64,000 bases of DNA from Pseudozyma flocculosa PF-1 (taxonomy: Eukaryota > Basidiomycota > Ustilaginomycetes > Ustilaginales > Ustilaginaceae), in the NCBI RefSeq assembly GCF_000417875.1, contig NW_006920869.1, forward strand, positions 224,584 through 288,583, given 5' to 3'. The notes under the pieces were generated by a model that ran no database searches, had not been told where the DNA came from, and saw only the letters and a program-made list of their open reading frames with translations. Each line of letters begins with the position of its first letter. The stretch's first letter is position 1. This document shows, one piece after another, positions 1-11,077 of the stretch. A program made the position numbers and the translations under genes.

Positions 1-1170
1 AGGCAGTCCTGTTGACCTCGGCCGGTTGCTCCGACGCGCGAACCGCGACCTCGGACCCGCCAGCCGCACCTGGCAACGACGCCGACGGCGCCTCGACTTG
101 CGGCAGCAGGCCGTCGTGCGTCGAGGACCCCGAGCGGCGGACGTCCTCTGCGTCCTGGCGCCGCAGCTGCTTGTAGAAGACGTTCTCTCCAAAGTCGATC
201 GGACGGGCCGACACCTCCTCTGTGTCGGTCTTCATGGCTTCGAGCGAGGCAAAGCTCTCGGCAGTCGACGGTGCGTCGTCGGACGAGGACTTGGCTGGCG
301 GTGTCGCCAGTGCTCCATTCACGACGAAGCCGCCGCCCTGAGGGTGACGCGAGGATGACGTGCGATCCCTTCGGTCAATCATCCGTCTAGCATGATGGCG
401 GTGGGGCATGCCGCTTTGCTGCTCGGCCCACGTCCACTCACCACCGAGTAGTAGTCATTCGTCGCCAGCATCTCTCCGGCCTCGTCAAAGACGCTGAGGC
501 GCAGCCCGTTGGGGTGGTGCGGAAGGACCTGGCCAAAGTTCCACTTAAAGTCCCTCTGGTAGTCGAAGGCGATCTCCTTGCCGTCGATGGACGTCGCTTC
601 GGCGCTCCTCTTGAGCGTGCGGGCGAGGTGCTTGCCGAGAAAGAGCTTCTTGGTCGACTTGATCTCTGCGAAGCGGGCCGGCACCGAGGGCGGGTCGACG
701 GTCTCGCAGTCGTCACCCTCGAGCCCGCTCAGCAGGGCTTCTGGCGTTGCGTGTCCCGCGCCCGTGAGCGCCAGGCTGCCGTAGACGGCGATCTTGATGG
801 TGTTGACCTTGGACAGCAGGCCGAGGTCGTACAGGTCCGAGACGAAGATGACGCCCGCCCGCATCGGCCCGACGGTGTGCGACGACGAAGGCCCGATGCC
901 GACCGAGAAGAGGTCAAAGGTCGAGATGACGGCATGCTCGATCTCGTTGGCTTCCGAAGCCGCTTGGTTGGCGAACACCTTGGTCGAGGCAGGTCGAGAG
1001 AGGGCGGGGATCCGAGGACCGGTCGCGACACGGGCAAGGCCGCGGGCAGAGGCCCGCAAGCTGGTCGGTGACGGGAGCGTCGTCAACCTCGGGGCCATTG
1101 CGATGGTTGCTGCCGTCGGCACCGGCGTCGAGCGCCAGGTGGCCGAAGCTGTCCGTGCCGTTCGGAGCAT
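1..1170 (-). CDS. L-serine dehydratase (L-serine ammonia-lyase), iron-sulfur type, C-terminus off the window
   Basis: Predicted to deaminate L-serine to pyruvate and ammonia. Exon 1 is 1170-442, then a 104-nt intron (441-338, donor GTGAGT, acceptor CAG), then exon 2 from 337, open to the left edge. The join restores YYSV-GGGFVVN, typical of bacterial-type serine dehydratases. Exon 1 also carries the beta-domain hallmark FDLFSVGIGPSSSHTVGPMR at about residues 86-105. The first ~70 residues are rich in Arg, Ser, Thr and Ala with almost no acidic residues, so a mitochondrial presequence is likely. The alpha domain with the Fe-S cysteines should lie beyond position 1. Exon 2 includes a low-complexity insert (about residues 250-275) between GGGFVVN and the following conserved segment. 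The start is the first in-frame ATG; an upstream exon cannot be excluded. Confidence 0.85.
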
Positions 1171-1652
1171 ATTGATGTCGAGGGAGGCTCAGCGCAGATG
1201 GTGGTAAGAGGAGGAGCAATGGTGGCTGGGGCGAGCCAACGAGGCAGCCCTCCAGGCCTATCTGGCGCCCCAGCTGGCAAGAGGCGAGTGCGGGGCAATG
1301 GCGGGCACGGCCATAGCGGCGGGGCCAAAGGCAGGCGGCGTTCTGGCCGATAAGAAGCATCAAGCAAGCCGCCCTCCGGTTACCAAAAGAGGCAGGCTAA
1401 GGCGGGCGGGCAGAGGCAGCCAGGCTGGCAGCCAGCAGGGTCCAAAGAGCACCCTCGCATTCGACCAGCTAGTCCCGGACTCCCGCCCTTTTCGCCGGGC
1501 CCGTGCCGACACGCTGCACACACGTACATCATCAGCCAGCATGAACTGCACCTTCTTCTCAGAGTCGCGACTTCACCAGGCTGAGCTTGTGGCGACGCTC
1601 CGACAGAGCTGCTGCAGGTCAAGGTGACCGCGCCGTCTTTCCGTGCTGAGAG
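1171..1652. other. Intergenic: promoter of the serine dehydratase gene and 3' flank of the DnaJ gene
   Basis: No supported gene. The two flanking genes are both on the minus strand, so this stretch must hold the serine dehydratase promoter. I see no clear TATA box or repeat. Confidence 0.5.
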
Positions 1653-3298
1653 TCAAGCTTCAGCTCTTGACACGAGCAGCGCCGTCTCTGGCGCAACGGC
1701 CTTGGCGCTGTCGAGCAGCTCGTCGCGCCCTCACACACCTTCTCCCGCAGCCATGACGGCCCAGCAAGCAGCACCTGGACCAGACGCATCTATTGGAGAC
1801 GGCCGTCTATTTCCAGAAGGCACGGCGTCGACGTCCTTCCGTACCATCACAGCTCGCTGTGCGCCGTGCCTGCCGACGCCTCTATCGCCGGACCGAGGTC
1901 TGGCTTGCCGAACAAGGTCTCGAGAGCTGGTTGGAGCGGAGGAGCAGGAAGACGGCGGGGTCAGCACTACTGCAAGCACAAGCACATCGCCAGCTGCTCT
2001 GAGGGACCGCCGCGACTGCATGTCCGGCCAAGCACACTCACAGTCCCTAAGCTTGCCATCGACGCTTTCCGGCAAGACGACCTCCCACTCGATGTAGAGC
2101 TTGCCAAAGATCATGTCCCTGCCGAGCCGCGACGCCTCGTCCGAGACGTCGCCAATCATGGTACCGGCGATGGGCATGCCCTCGTCGTCAACCGTCGAGA
2201 CAAAGCCGGGCTGCGTGACGCCATCGCGCCGGACGGTAAAAGTGCGTCCGTCGAGGTGGGTGATGTTGCGGTGGAAGCCGAGCAGCGCCTCGGAGAGCGA
2301 GATGGGCATCGTCGTATAGAGCGAGCTGTCCTGCCGGCGGAACTTGCCCTTCTCGGTGTTGGAGCTGTTGGGGGCGAGGGGCAGGAAGCGACGACGAGGG
2401 ATGACCAGAGCCTGTCAGCACGCTGTTGCGAGGAAGATGTGCCTCACCAACGCCCGATCGCAACTCACCTGACGCGGACGATGATGTCGCCGGCCTCAAA
2501 GTCGGGGCCCTCGTCCGACTCGCCCTCGATGATGTACTCCTTGCCCTCGGTGGCCCCGCGCTCGACCTCGACGTCGACGGTGGCCTTCTCGCGCAGAATC
2601 TTTGCGCCCTTGCACTTGTGGCACTTTTTGGCGATCGTGGTGCCGCCTCCGCCGCAGACGTCGCACGTCATCTGGGCGTTTGTGACAAAGCCGGGCATGA
2701 TCTGCTGGCGGACGATGCGGACACCCCTGCCCTGGCACGTCTCGCACGTGTGGATGTGGGCGGGCGACTCGGCGCCGCTGCCGTCGCAGTGCGAGCAGAG
2801 CACGTGGCGGTCGTACTGGATGCTGAACGTCTTGCCGTTGTAGAAGTCTTCCAGGGAGGCCTCGAGGTTGAAGGCCTTACTGGGGCCCTTTCGGACGGCG
2901 TGGCCACCTCCGCCGCCGCCGCCAAAGAACCTCGAGAAGATGTCAAACGGGTCGTGCGCCTGCTGGTGCGGGTTGTCGCGCTGCGCCTGGTGCTTCTTGA
3001 CACCCTCGACGCCCTGCCTGTCGTAGATCTTGCGCGTCTCTGGGTCGCTGAGGGCCTGGTAGGCGTCGCTTAACTCGATGAACTCCTGGTGCTTGTCCGG
3101 GTGCTTGTCGGGGTGGATCTTCTGCGCCCTTTTCCGGTAGGCTCGTTTGATGTCGCGGTCCGAGGCCCGCCGGTCGACGCCGAGTACCTTGTAATAGTCG
3201 GCCGCCGCTGCGAGTGCGAATGTGGTGGCCACGACGAGAAGCACGACGAGGACACCGAGGGAGCGCCATAGCCGGCTCCCGAGCGGGGCAGAGCCCAT
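1653..3298 (-). CDS. ER-lumenal type DnaJ/Hsp40 co-chaperone (Scj1/DNAJB11-like)
   Basis: Predicted co-chaperone of lumenal Hsp70. Exon 1 is 3298-2469, exon 2 2364-2042, exon 3 1729-1653 (ends RAEA-stop). Residues 1-33 are a hydrophobic signal sequence. The J domain follows (about 35-100) with the HPD motif in KIHPDKH, then a Gly-rich linker. Four zinc-binding repeats are visible: CSHCDGSG, CETCQGRG, CDVCGGGG and CHKCKGAK. The substrate-binding region contains PISLSEALLGF. Intron 1 (2468-2365, 104 nt) is well supported by phase and by restored homology. Intron 2 (2041-1730, 312 nt) is longer than its neighbours, so the last 25 residues are less certain. No KDEL/HDEL tail is present in this model. 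A TATAAAT-like sequence lies only about 25 nt upstream of the start codon. Confidence 0.85.
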
Positions 3299-4101
3299 GG
3301 CTTCAGTGCGTGCCGGGATTTATAGAGACGGACAGAGACGTGTGCCGGCGGATGAGGTCGACGCAGCTGCAGCCGGGGTCGATGGACGCAGACGAGGTGG
3401 CGAGAGCAACGGCGAGTGCTGGCGAGAGGTGGTGGGAGGTGGCGAGTGAGGAGCAATTGGGCGGCGCAAGGGCAGGTGGGGGAACGCCCTCCTCGGCGCT
3501 TTTCTTCTTGGAGGCTGGCCCGTCCGCGGCCGGTCTGGCACACTGGCCGGCCTGCGTGGGCATGCATGCCAGCGTGGCGCGGATTTTACTCGGACCCCCT
3601 TTTCGCTGGCCGGCCTAGGCTAGCCTGCTTGGCTGTTGGTCCCTCTGCTTCCGCTTCCACGCGCGCCCTTTCCCCGATCCAACTCGACTCCCCGACCCTA
3701 TCCTCGTCGCCAGGGATCATCGACGCCCGCGACCACCACGACGCCGTAATCAGCGCTCTTCCCGGCCACCTCCCGGGATCTCATGGCTATCCGACCGGGC
3801 CGCTCGGATCTCCGAATGTCGGCTTTACGCTGGGGAAATAACGAGGATGCCTCGCCGTTGATGCCGGCCTGCCGCCATCGCCCCGGCACCTCGACGAGAA
3901 TAACCCGGGAATCCATCCGAGCCTGACGCGTACATGTCTCGAGTTTCTAGGCAGACGGAAGGCGCCCGCAACGAGCTGCGCGGCGGTTCGCAGGGCTTCA
4001 GCCCCCTTTAAGACAGGCAAGGCTGGGCCCGCTGGCCCTACTCTAACCCTCATGCTTCACCGACCCCATCGATCCCTCGTGCTCCTCCCAACTTTGCTAT
4101 C
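3299..4101. promoter_or_regulatory. Divergent intergenic region between the DnaJ gene and secreted paralogue A
   Basis: About 800 bp separate the two divergent start codons, so promoters of both should lie here. A TATAAAT motif on the minus strand (about 3320-3326) sits unusually close to the DnaJ start. I see no coding exon. Confidence 0.5.
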
Positions 4102-5197
4102 ATGCGCAGCCTGCTCTTCTGTTTTGCCCTCTGGATCACGCTCGCCATCCTCGGTATCCAGGCCCAGCCGCTGAGGACCTATTTTTTTTCCATCCACAAC
4201 CTCGGCAGCGCCCTGTACGAGCTCGAGCTGTACCAGGGCCAGCTGCTCGCCGAGATGACCAAGGTGTGAGCCATGAGCGAACCCCTACAGCCGAAGAGAC
4301 CCGCGTGGCCGCTGCTGACCTTTGGTTCATGAACCAGATCGAGCCTCGCCTGGCGGTACAGCCCTGCCAGCGGATCCTACCAGCTTCATACTGGCGTCAT
4401 CGTCGACTCAAACGAGGTCTGGCGTTTGGATCGCGGCCTCCTAGATCGCGTCGGAATCTTGACCGGGAAGGCGCCGGGCGATCACTTCGCTGTTGACGAG
4501 GCCCTCGACGACCTGTGAGCTAGGACCTCGGTGCCAATGATGCGACTCGACTCTAATCCGCTCTCGCGCGCTCCCCTTGACGCTCAGGTTGACGGCGAGA
4601 AACAGGGCACAGACGTGAGTGAGCACGTGGACGGCGACCTTGCGCGTCCATCACAGCCACCTTTGTCGCCGCGTTCTGCGACTTGCCGGTCGGGCCCTGA
4701 CGCTCTGTCCACACCGCCCTCCGTTCCCCGACGCCAGCCTGAAGGAATGGATCAAGGTCAAGATCCGCGAAGCAGACGACCGTGCAGAAAAGTACACCAA
4801 GGTCAACCGCGACATCCACCTCGATCGCTATCTTATGCGCGATGGCCTACCTCCGAGCACAAGGGACAGGGCCATGCTGTTCAAGTTCTCCCTTCGCGCC
4901 GTCTCGTCGATGCGGTACACGCTCAAGGTCGCCTACAGGAGCGCCGAATTTGCCCGGGCAAAGGTGCGCCAGATGCTGCGACCTGAAGATGCAGCCCCCT
5001 TCCTCTTCTGGATGGGCGACTTTGGCTGGATTCCCTTCCACACAGACGATCGCGCGATGGATCTGCTCTTGCACGCCCTCGGCAGGCGCAGGTACAAGCT
5101 GTTGCTTCCAGAAGAGGCTCTCCTCGATGCCAACGGCCAGAAACCAGCTCCGGCATGGACGGACAGGGTCGGTCGAGTGCTGCTGAGCTTGGACTAG
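4102..5197 (+). CDS. Secreted protein of unknown family, paralogue A of a tandem pair
   Basis: Function unknown. Model: exon 1 4102-4263, exon 2 4384-4514, exon 3 4738-5197; intron phases 0 and 2; 250 residues. The N-terminus MRSLLFCFALWITLAILGIQ is a clear signal peptide, probably cleaved after AQA. The mature part is helical-looking and rich in Arg, Leu and Asp with almost no cysteine. Exon 2 encodes VDSNEVWRLDRGLL and LTGKAPGD. Exon 3 starts LKEWIKVKIREADD and contains MRDGLPPSTRDRAML, RPEDAAPFLFWMGDFGWI and HTDDRAMDLLL. The downstream gene matches in signal peptide, exon order, phases and these blocks. I recognise no domain. A secreted, lineage-specific (effector-like) protein is inferred from signal peptide, small size and tandem duplication. 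The boundaries rest on GTGTGA and GTGAGC donors and in-frame CAG acceptors. Confidence 0.7.
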
Positions 5198-5737
5198 GGC
5201 CGCTCGACGAGGATTCCTGGAGCAGTTGGAGGGACTAGCGAGATGTGCCTTCATCCCTTCGTATAGAATCAGATAACGCTGTGGCTTCTCTTCCCTGCGT
5301 TGGAGCTGTGCCGTGCTCAAGAGAATGACTTTCGCGGCAGGCAAAGCCAGCCCTTTCCTCTTGAGCCGCCCTCCATGCACCCATCACGACTCGGATCATT
5401 GGCGGAGCTGCATCAGACCAGCTTGCGGCCGTCTCTCGGAACCTGGCCCGACGCCCCGACATGCTATTGACGATGCGAATTGGCGGCCGCTAGGGGCTTG
5501 TGGCGCCAGCCACCAGCATCAAGAGGGCGACGCCCCGAGGTCACCTTCCCAGCCAGAAGGCCCGACTCGTCACCACGCCCCACGAACCGGGCCATCGGCT
5601 ATTCCAGTCGACCTTTCTGCGAAACTTCTGCGATGTCGTCGCTTCTATGACCATCTTTCCCCCTCTGTGCCCTTTCGCCTTACATCGCTCTTCCTGACCG
5701 CTTCCAGGATCGATCACGCACAGAGACTGCCCACAAG
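5198..5737. promoter_or_regulatory. Intergenic between the tandem secreted genes; promoter of paralogue B
   Basis: No coding exon seen. This 540-bp stretch must carry the 3' end of paralogue A and the promoter of paralogue B. No obvious TATA box. Confidence 0.45.
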
Positions 5738-6784
5738 ATGCGTCTGCGGCTCCTAGTGCTCTCCATGGGCATTGCCAGCGCCAGCGCGACGCTCGCGGCG
5801 GCGCAAACGTCGTCCTACTACTTTTCGCTGGCCAGCGCCGGCCTCGTGATGGGACAGCTCGAGCATCGCATCGCCATGGCCAACGAGGCGGCCGACAACC
5901 TGCAGGTATTCTCGAATGATGCCGCCTTTCAGGGCATCACCGTTCTGCCACAAGCTGACGATGCTGCCCTCGCACCACAATTCCCTTCATAGCTTGATGC
6001 ACTTTCGGATGGGAGACCGGATCGAGTTGGGAACGAGGAGCTCGGAATCCTTGAACCAGATCTGGGAGCTGACGGGCGATGCCTCGTTGGCTGGAAAACC
6101 TCTTGGAACGGTGCTAGAGGTCGTGTGAGTGCAGCTTCGTTCGAGCCGTGCGCTTCTGCAACGAGACTAACTCGACCCGCTCGCGCTTACTTCCGATCCA
6201 TTTCCTCCCCTTTCATGGATATGACGGCGAAGCGAGAGCGGCACGAAGGCAGCCCGCCAGTGAGTGCTGCCCGTTCGTGGTTTCGAGACGAGCGACTGCC
6301 CTGTAAGAGCGACCCAATAGTGACCTTCGAGGAGCGACGACTTGACACGCGTTGCTTCGCTTCCACCTCTACCCCTAATCATAGAATCATCATGTGGCTC
6401 AGACTGAAGCTCCAAGAGAGGGCTTCTCGGCAGGCGGAGGCCGAAGCGCTGCTCCAGTTCATCGCGCGCGGAGGCTTCCATGACCGCACGGGAATGCCAC
6501 TGTCCGATGACCAGGCCACGAGGCTCGGGTACATCGCCAGGCTGGCGACCGAGAGGCAAAGGACGTCGCTGAAGAACGCCCAGGCGATGCTGCAACGCCA
6601 CAACCGGTGGATCAACGACAATTTGGCCCCGCACGACGCCGCCAGGCTCATCGAGGAGCTGGGAGAGTACAACTGGCCCCAGTTCGCTGTGCACGACGAA
6701 GCCATGAAGCAAGTCGTCACCACGATCAACAGGAAGCTGCCAAGATCGATCGTTAGGGTCGTTCCAGAGAGGCCGGGTCAGTGA
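5738..6784 (+). CDS. Secreted protein of unknown family, paralogue B of a tandem pair
   Basis: Function unknown. Model: exon 1 5738-5905, exon 2 5955-6124, exon 3 6385-6784; phases 0 and 2; 245 residues, nearly the length of paralogue A. Residues 1-22 form a signal peptide ending AAAQT, followed by YYFSLASAGLVMGQLEHRIA, which lines up with YFFSIHNLGSALYELELYQG of paralogue A. Exon 2 carries GDRIELGTRSSESLNQIWEL. Exon 3 carries MWLRLKLQERASRQAEAEAL, DRTGMPLSDDQATRLGYIA, APHDAARLIEELGEYNW and HDEAMKQVV, each matching the equivalent block in A. Intron 1 is only 49 nt with a non-consensus donor (GTATTC), so the exon 1-2 junction is the weakest point. Intron 2 (6125-6384, GTGAGT to TAG) is firm. 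No database family is recognised. Confidence 0.68.
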
Positions 6785-7152
6785 CCCGTCAAATTAACCA
6801 CAGCCTCCGCCCAACCTCTGAGGGGCGCTCGAGGACGGCCCCATCTATCGATCCCAGGCGCTGGAGTGTGGAAAATCGATCGTCTCTGGGATCTTTCCTG
6901 GTCGCGACTAAGGGGCTAGATGTATGGTACAGGGCTCGAGGTCACGCTCGCGTGCCTTCCCGTTACGAAAGATGTGGGGTCGAGATCCAAAAAAGAGGTC
7001 CTCCGCATCTCCTACTTTACAGACGGTGCTTTGCGGTTGACGAGGGTGGAGGGATTCGAGCGGGGTATGCGTGTTGCGGGATGATGCGGTAGGGACGTGA
7101 GGAAGCGCGATCGAGAGGGACGAGGATGCTACAGCCTCGCTGGCGCTGCTCG
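6785..7152. other. Convergent intergenic stretch
   Basis: It separates the 3' ends of paralogue B and the transcription factor gene. No gene, repeat or RNA signature was seen. Confidence 0.5.
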
Positions 7153-9921
7153 CTAGAGCGACCAGCTGTAGCAGGCCACGTCGGCGAGCAGACCGAGATC
7201 GAGAGGGACCGAGCGGGCATCGACGAGTCGCCAGAGGAGTTCAAGGCGCTCATGGATCCTGTCCATGTCCAAGTGGCAGGCACGGTGCAGGTCGAAGAGG
7301 ATCGCGCGGATACGCTCGCGGCCGAGACGGGGAGCTGATGCTGCCGCAAAGCAGAGCGGCAGGATGAGTCTGAGGGAGGAGGCGGGACGCAAAGGCGGAG
7401 ACACCTGCAGTCAGTCACGCCGCCCGGTCCGTGTCACTGTCGTGCTTTGACTCGAGACTCACCCCTGCGTGTGGCCGGCTCGGACGGCCTCTTCGCAACG
7501 ATCAAGCACCGAGGCCATAGGGCGCGTCAGGGTGAGGTGGTCCGAGGGCCTTCGGAACAGAATCGACTGCATGTAGAGATCTGCGGTTGCCACGTATAGG
7601 TCGTTGACGAGGTCGAGCTGCATCGGCAAGGTGCAAAAAAGGGCACGAGGAGAGCTTCGTCAGTCGAAGAGACCTTTGACCGGCTCCGTTAGACGGGAAT
7701 GAATAGGCAGAGGGCGAGCCACTCACCAGGTTAGTGTGGGGCGACGTGATGCCCTTGGCCGAAGTGGACCGAGTCCACCAGGTCGAGATCTCCGCTCGCA
7801 GCCCGCGCACGGTCGAGTCGAGCCAAACACGCGTCTCCTCGTACTCGGCTGGCAGTGGCGCCGACGGGATGGCGCCGGTGTCCGAGAGGGTAACGCTGCG
7901 GCCCGTCCTGGACTGCAGCTCTTTGCGTGTCACCTCGACCCTGGTGATGCGTGCCAGAAGGTCGATGAGCCCGCGCCGGATGCCGAGCGTCTGCGAGACC
8001 GAGTCGTCGCTGCGTGCCTCTTCCGAGCTGCCCATGAGGCGGTGCCACCAGGTATCCCACGGCTGCAGGAACAGAGGCGGCGGCTCCACGATCAAGGTGT
8101 CGAGCGTCTCGTAAGCTGCCAGCTGCTCGACCATGAACTGGCTGGCGCCGTCTGCAGCATCGACAAGGGCGGCAGGCCCACCCAGCTCGACGATGGTACT
8201 CGTTGCGTTTCGGAGGGCCCCTCGCCAGTCGGTGTGTCCCGCGAGTCGGTCCCGGACCGAAAGGCAGAGGACGGCAGCGAGCATCTGTACGGCATCGGCA
8301 CGGGTGAGGCGATCGTTGCGATCATTGCGGCCGCTGATGGCCGAACTTAGCGCCTTGAAGCTCGCCTCGCGGCGACGACTGCTGAGCTCGAGGAGGAATG
8401 CGGATGCAAGGTTGTCTGCCGGGGCCGAAGGTGTGGATGAAGCTGGAATCGCAGCCATTCCGCTAGCCGTCTGCGCTGCACCGCCGCCGCCGTTCCGGGT
8501 CTGTTGTCCTTCGAAGGAGGGCGACCGGATGTCGCTCCTCGGACTCATCCGCATCGAGTGTGGGCGACCAGCCGGGACAGGAGACGCCCTTCTGGACAAG
8601 TCGAGGCCAGAAATGCTGAGGATGGCGGATCGGAGCGACTCGGAAAAGCCGGTGGCACCAGCGGGTTCCCTCACCGCCAACTGAGCGATGTGACGGACCC
8701 AGGGATTCTCGACGAGAGACAGATCCTGAGTGCAGAGCCTAGGCGCGACCTCGAAGACGAAGTGGCGGAACTGGGCGCGAGACGAGGATGGGTCGGTTGG
8801 GCACGGTGCCAGTTAGTACTAAGGACTGCCTCACGCTTCCACTGCTGCACTGCAATATACGGCTGCGAGGACTCACGAGGGACTGCTCTTCGACAGTCGG
8901 AAGGAATGGGGCGAGACTGTCAAAAGAGAAAGCAGCCAGAGGCTCAAACTCCCTGGGTTGTGAGGGCATGCTGCGGTGGTTTGTCGAGGTCGAATCCACC
9001 ACCGAAGGCCTCGCGGAGAAGCCGGACAGGCGCGCGAGCTTCCTGACCGGGCCGGCACCGGAGGAGTCGGGCTCGTAGGCATGCCTCTCGGATGCGGCCC
9101 GCCTTCCGGCAGCATCCAGCTCGGTGTGGAAGCCGTCCTCGCCTTGCGCCGGCGCCCCGGCCGTGCTCCAGCCGTCGGATGTGCCGACGTGATGGTAGCC
9201 CTCGTCAATGCGGAAGCCGTTGGAGAGCGGCGGCAGCCTTTGGTATCCGGTCTGGAACAGCGGTGCCGCACCAGAGTCGTGGCTTTCGCGCTTGACGCCG
9301 TTGCCCGCGCCGGGGTGCAGAAGCGCTGACATGGGGTAGCTAGCGCTGGAGGGCTGGTGACGGCGCTCACTGGATTCGGCGTTGAAGGCTCGAGTCGGGC
9401 TGAGGTCCTGTGATGCCGATGTCTTGGACGACGAGGCGGCCGTGTCGACGCTGACATATACGCACTGCGACACGATGGCGCAGAGAGTCGGGGGGGGGGG
9501 GGGGGGGGGCTTTTCGTCAACGACGTCGTTACGCGCGCCTCGGCCGCCACATCTAGGCACATACCTCTCGATCGCCGCAGGCGCACCTCTGGCATACGGG
9601 CTTGGTCTCGTCGCACTTGACCCTCCTCTTGCGGCAAGTGAGGCAGCCGTGCATTGATCGTTCGTGGTACCGTTTGACGCGGCCGCCGGGGATATGCTTC
9701 GGCTTGCCTTTGGTGCCCTTGCTAGGCCCAGGCCGCGGGGCAAGAGCCGTGCTGGCGAAGGTCCCTGCGCCCGCGCCCGCGAAGCCGTAGAGGTAGCTGC
9801 TGCCTGGGCTGGTCGAATCAAAGGCGCTCTCCGACAGAGTCGCGTCCGGCGACGCCGTGTCCGTCGACCCTTCGGCCGTCCGGGCGTACGTCCAGGGCTG
9901 GCTTGATTCCGCCGCACTCAT
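7153..9921 (-). CDS. Zn2Cys6 fungal transcription factor
   Basis: Predicted nuclear DNA-binding regulator. Exons: 9921-9565, 9464-8877, 8770-7727, 7617-7463, 7369-7153; introns of 100, 106, 109 and 93 nt; about 786 residues. The binuclear zinc cluster is CLTCRKRRVKCDETKPVCQRC followed, across intron 1, by ACGDRE-CVYV. Splicing is needed to supply the sixth cysteine, which strongly supports that junction. A basic stretch (KGKPKHIPGGRVKRYHERSM) precedes the cluster. Intron 2 contains a perfect TACTAAC branch site (8812-8818, minus strand). After a disordered Ser/Pro region, exon 3 enters a middle-homology-like regulatory domain (FRHFVFEVAPRL, then ENPWVRHIAQLA). The C-terminus ends DVACYSWSL. 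An ATG 14 codons further upstream is an alternative start. The target genes are unknown; the secreted pair next door is only a positional candidate. Confidence 0.85.
9490..9509. repeat. Homopolymer of 20 G inside intron 1 of the transcription factor gene
   Basis: Twenty consecutive G on the plus strand read as a C tract on the sense strand of the gene, about 25 nt before the intron 1 acceptor. The length is likely to be unstable and could contain a sequencing error; it does not affect the reading frame. Confidence 0.9.
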
Positions 9922-11020
9922 CATCTTGGCTCGCCCTTGATGGCAAGCAGCCTCTTGCGGCAAGGCCGGTGGCGGACGGCAGCGGTAGCGGTGATGCCTG
10001 TTCGCTTGCTTGGGATAGGGTCACGGATGGGTGGCGATCCGATCTGCCGCAGTCGAGGCGAAGATCGGCGCCAGGATCTCGCGGCGTCGCTAGTGTTGAT
10101 GGGACACGTATCAGGGGACGTAAGGCTTCGTGTATGTGCTGCTGTCGCTGATGGTGACGGTATGGGGCTCGCTACTGGCGTGTTCGTGGCGGTTCAGTCG
10201 AAAGGTTGACGCTATGGAGGAGACGGATAGGGGGAGCGAAGTGCGACCATGCTCGAGGAGAGACGGTGAGTCGCAAAGCGCAGGATCAGGGACGAAGGAG
10301 AATGGAACCTCGGAGAGGCGATGCTGGAGCCGGATGGTCACTGGACGTCGAGGCACGGACGGGCCTGAAGAGCTGGTCAAGGTCGTTCTTTGTGCTGGAA
10401 AGGCAACGGTGGCAGGGTCCAAAGGTCCAGGTCGACGAAGACAAGAAGACGAGTCGGCAGAGAGGTGGTTCGAAGGTCAGGAACGCTGCGAGACCCAGGA
10501 ACGACGGCGGCGGAGAGAAGGGACGGCCAGCAGGCAAGCAAGCAGCTGACTCCCTGCATCGTCGTCACTTACCCGCATCGATCCGGATCGTGTACATGCT
10601 ACGTGCGCGCTGCTCTGCCTCTCTTCTCCTCGATGCTGATGGTGTGCTGTGGGGTCTTGTCGACGAAAGGCTGTGCAGCGTGGCGATTCAAAGAGCGCCG
10701 GCAAGGTGCTGCGAGAGGGGACGAGAGAAGCAGCGTGAATGCTGAGGCGAGCCCCTGTCGACGAGGTCGACCGTCAGGCAAGATGGCTCGTCAGTCGTGG
10801 TCGTGGTCGAGGGCGGAATCGGAAGTACGAGGCCAGGTTGCGAGACACAGAGAGGAGAGAGAAAGGTGAAAGCTGGCAACCACCTGGCCTCGAGCAAGCC
10901 ACGTCGAAGGCGACCTGCTGGTCTGGCCCGGCCTCGTTTCCTTGCTCGTCTCGTTCATTTGCTCGCGCGCTCTCAACACGACCGGCTCCCGACAGGAAGG
11001 AGAGCTAGGTGACGGCTACT

Positions 11021-11022
<2 letters not shown>

Positions 11023-11076
<54 letters not shown>
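11023..11076. repeat. (GCT)18 trinucleotide microsatellite
   Basis: Eighteen uninterrupted GCT units in non-coding DNA. Depending on frame it reads as poly-Leu, poly-Ala or poly-Gln, which creates spurious open frames on both strands. Confidence 0.95.

Positions 11077-11077
<1 letters not shown>

Noticed and set aside
1866..2843. 325-codon plus-strand frame
   Set aside because: Antisense to the DnaJ gene, spanning its intron and zinc-finger exon.
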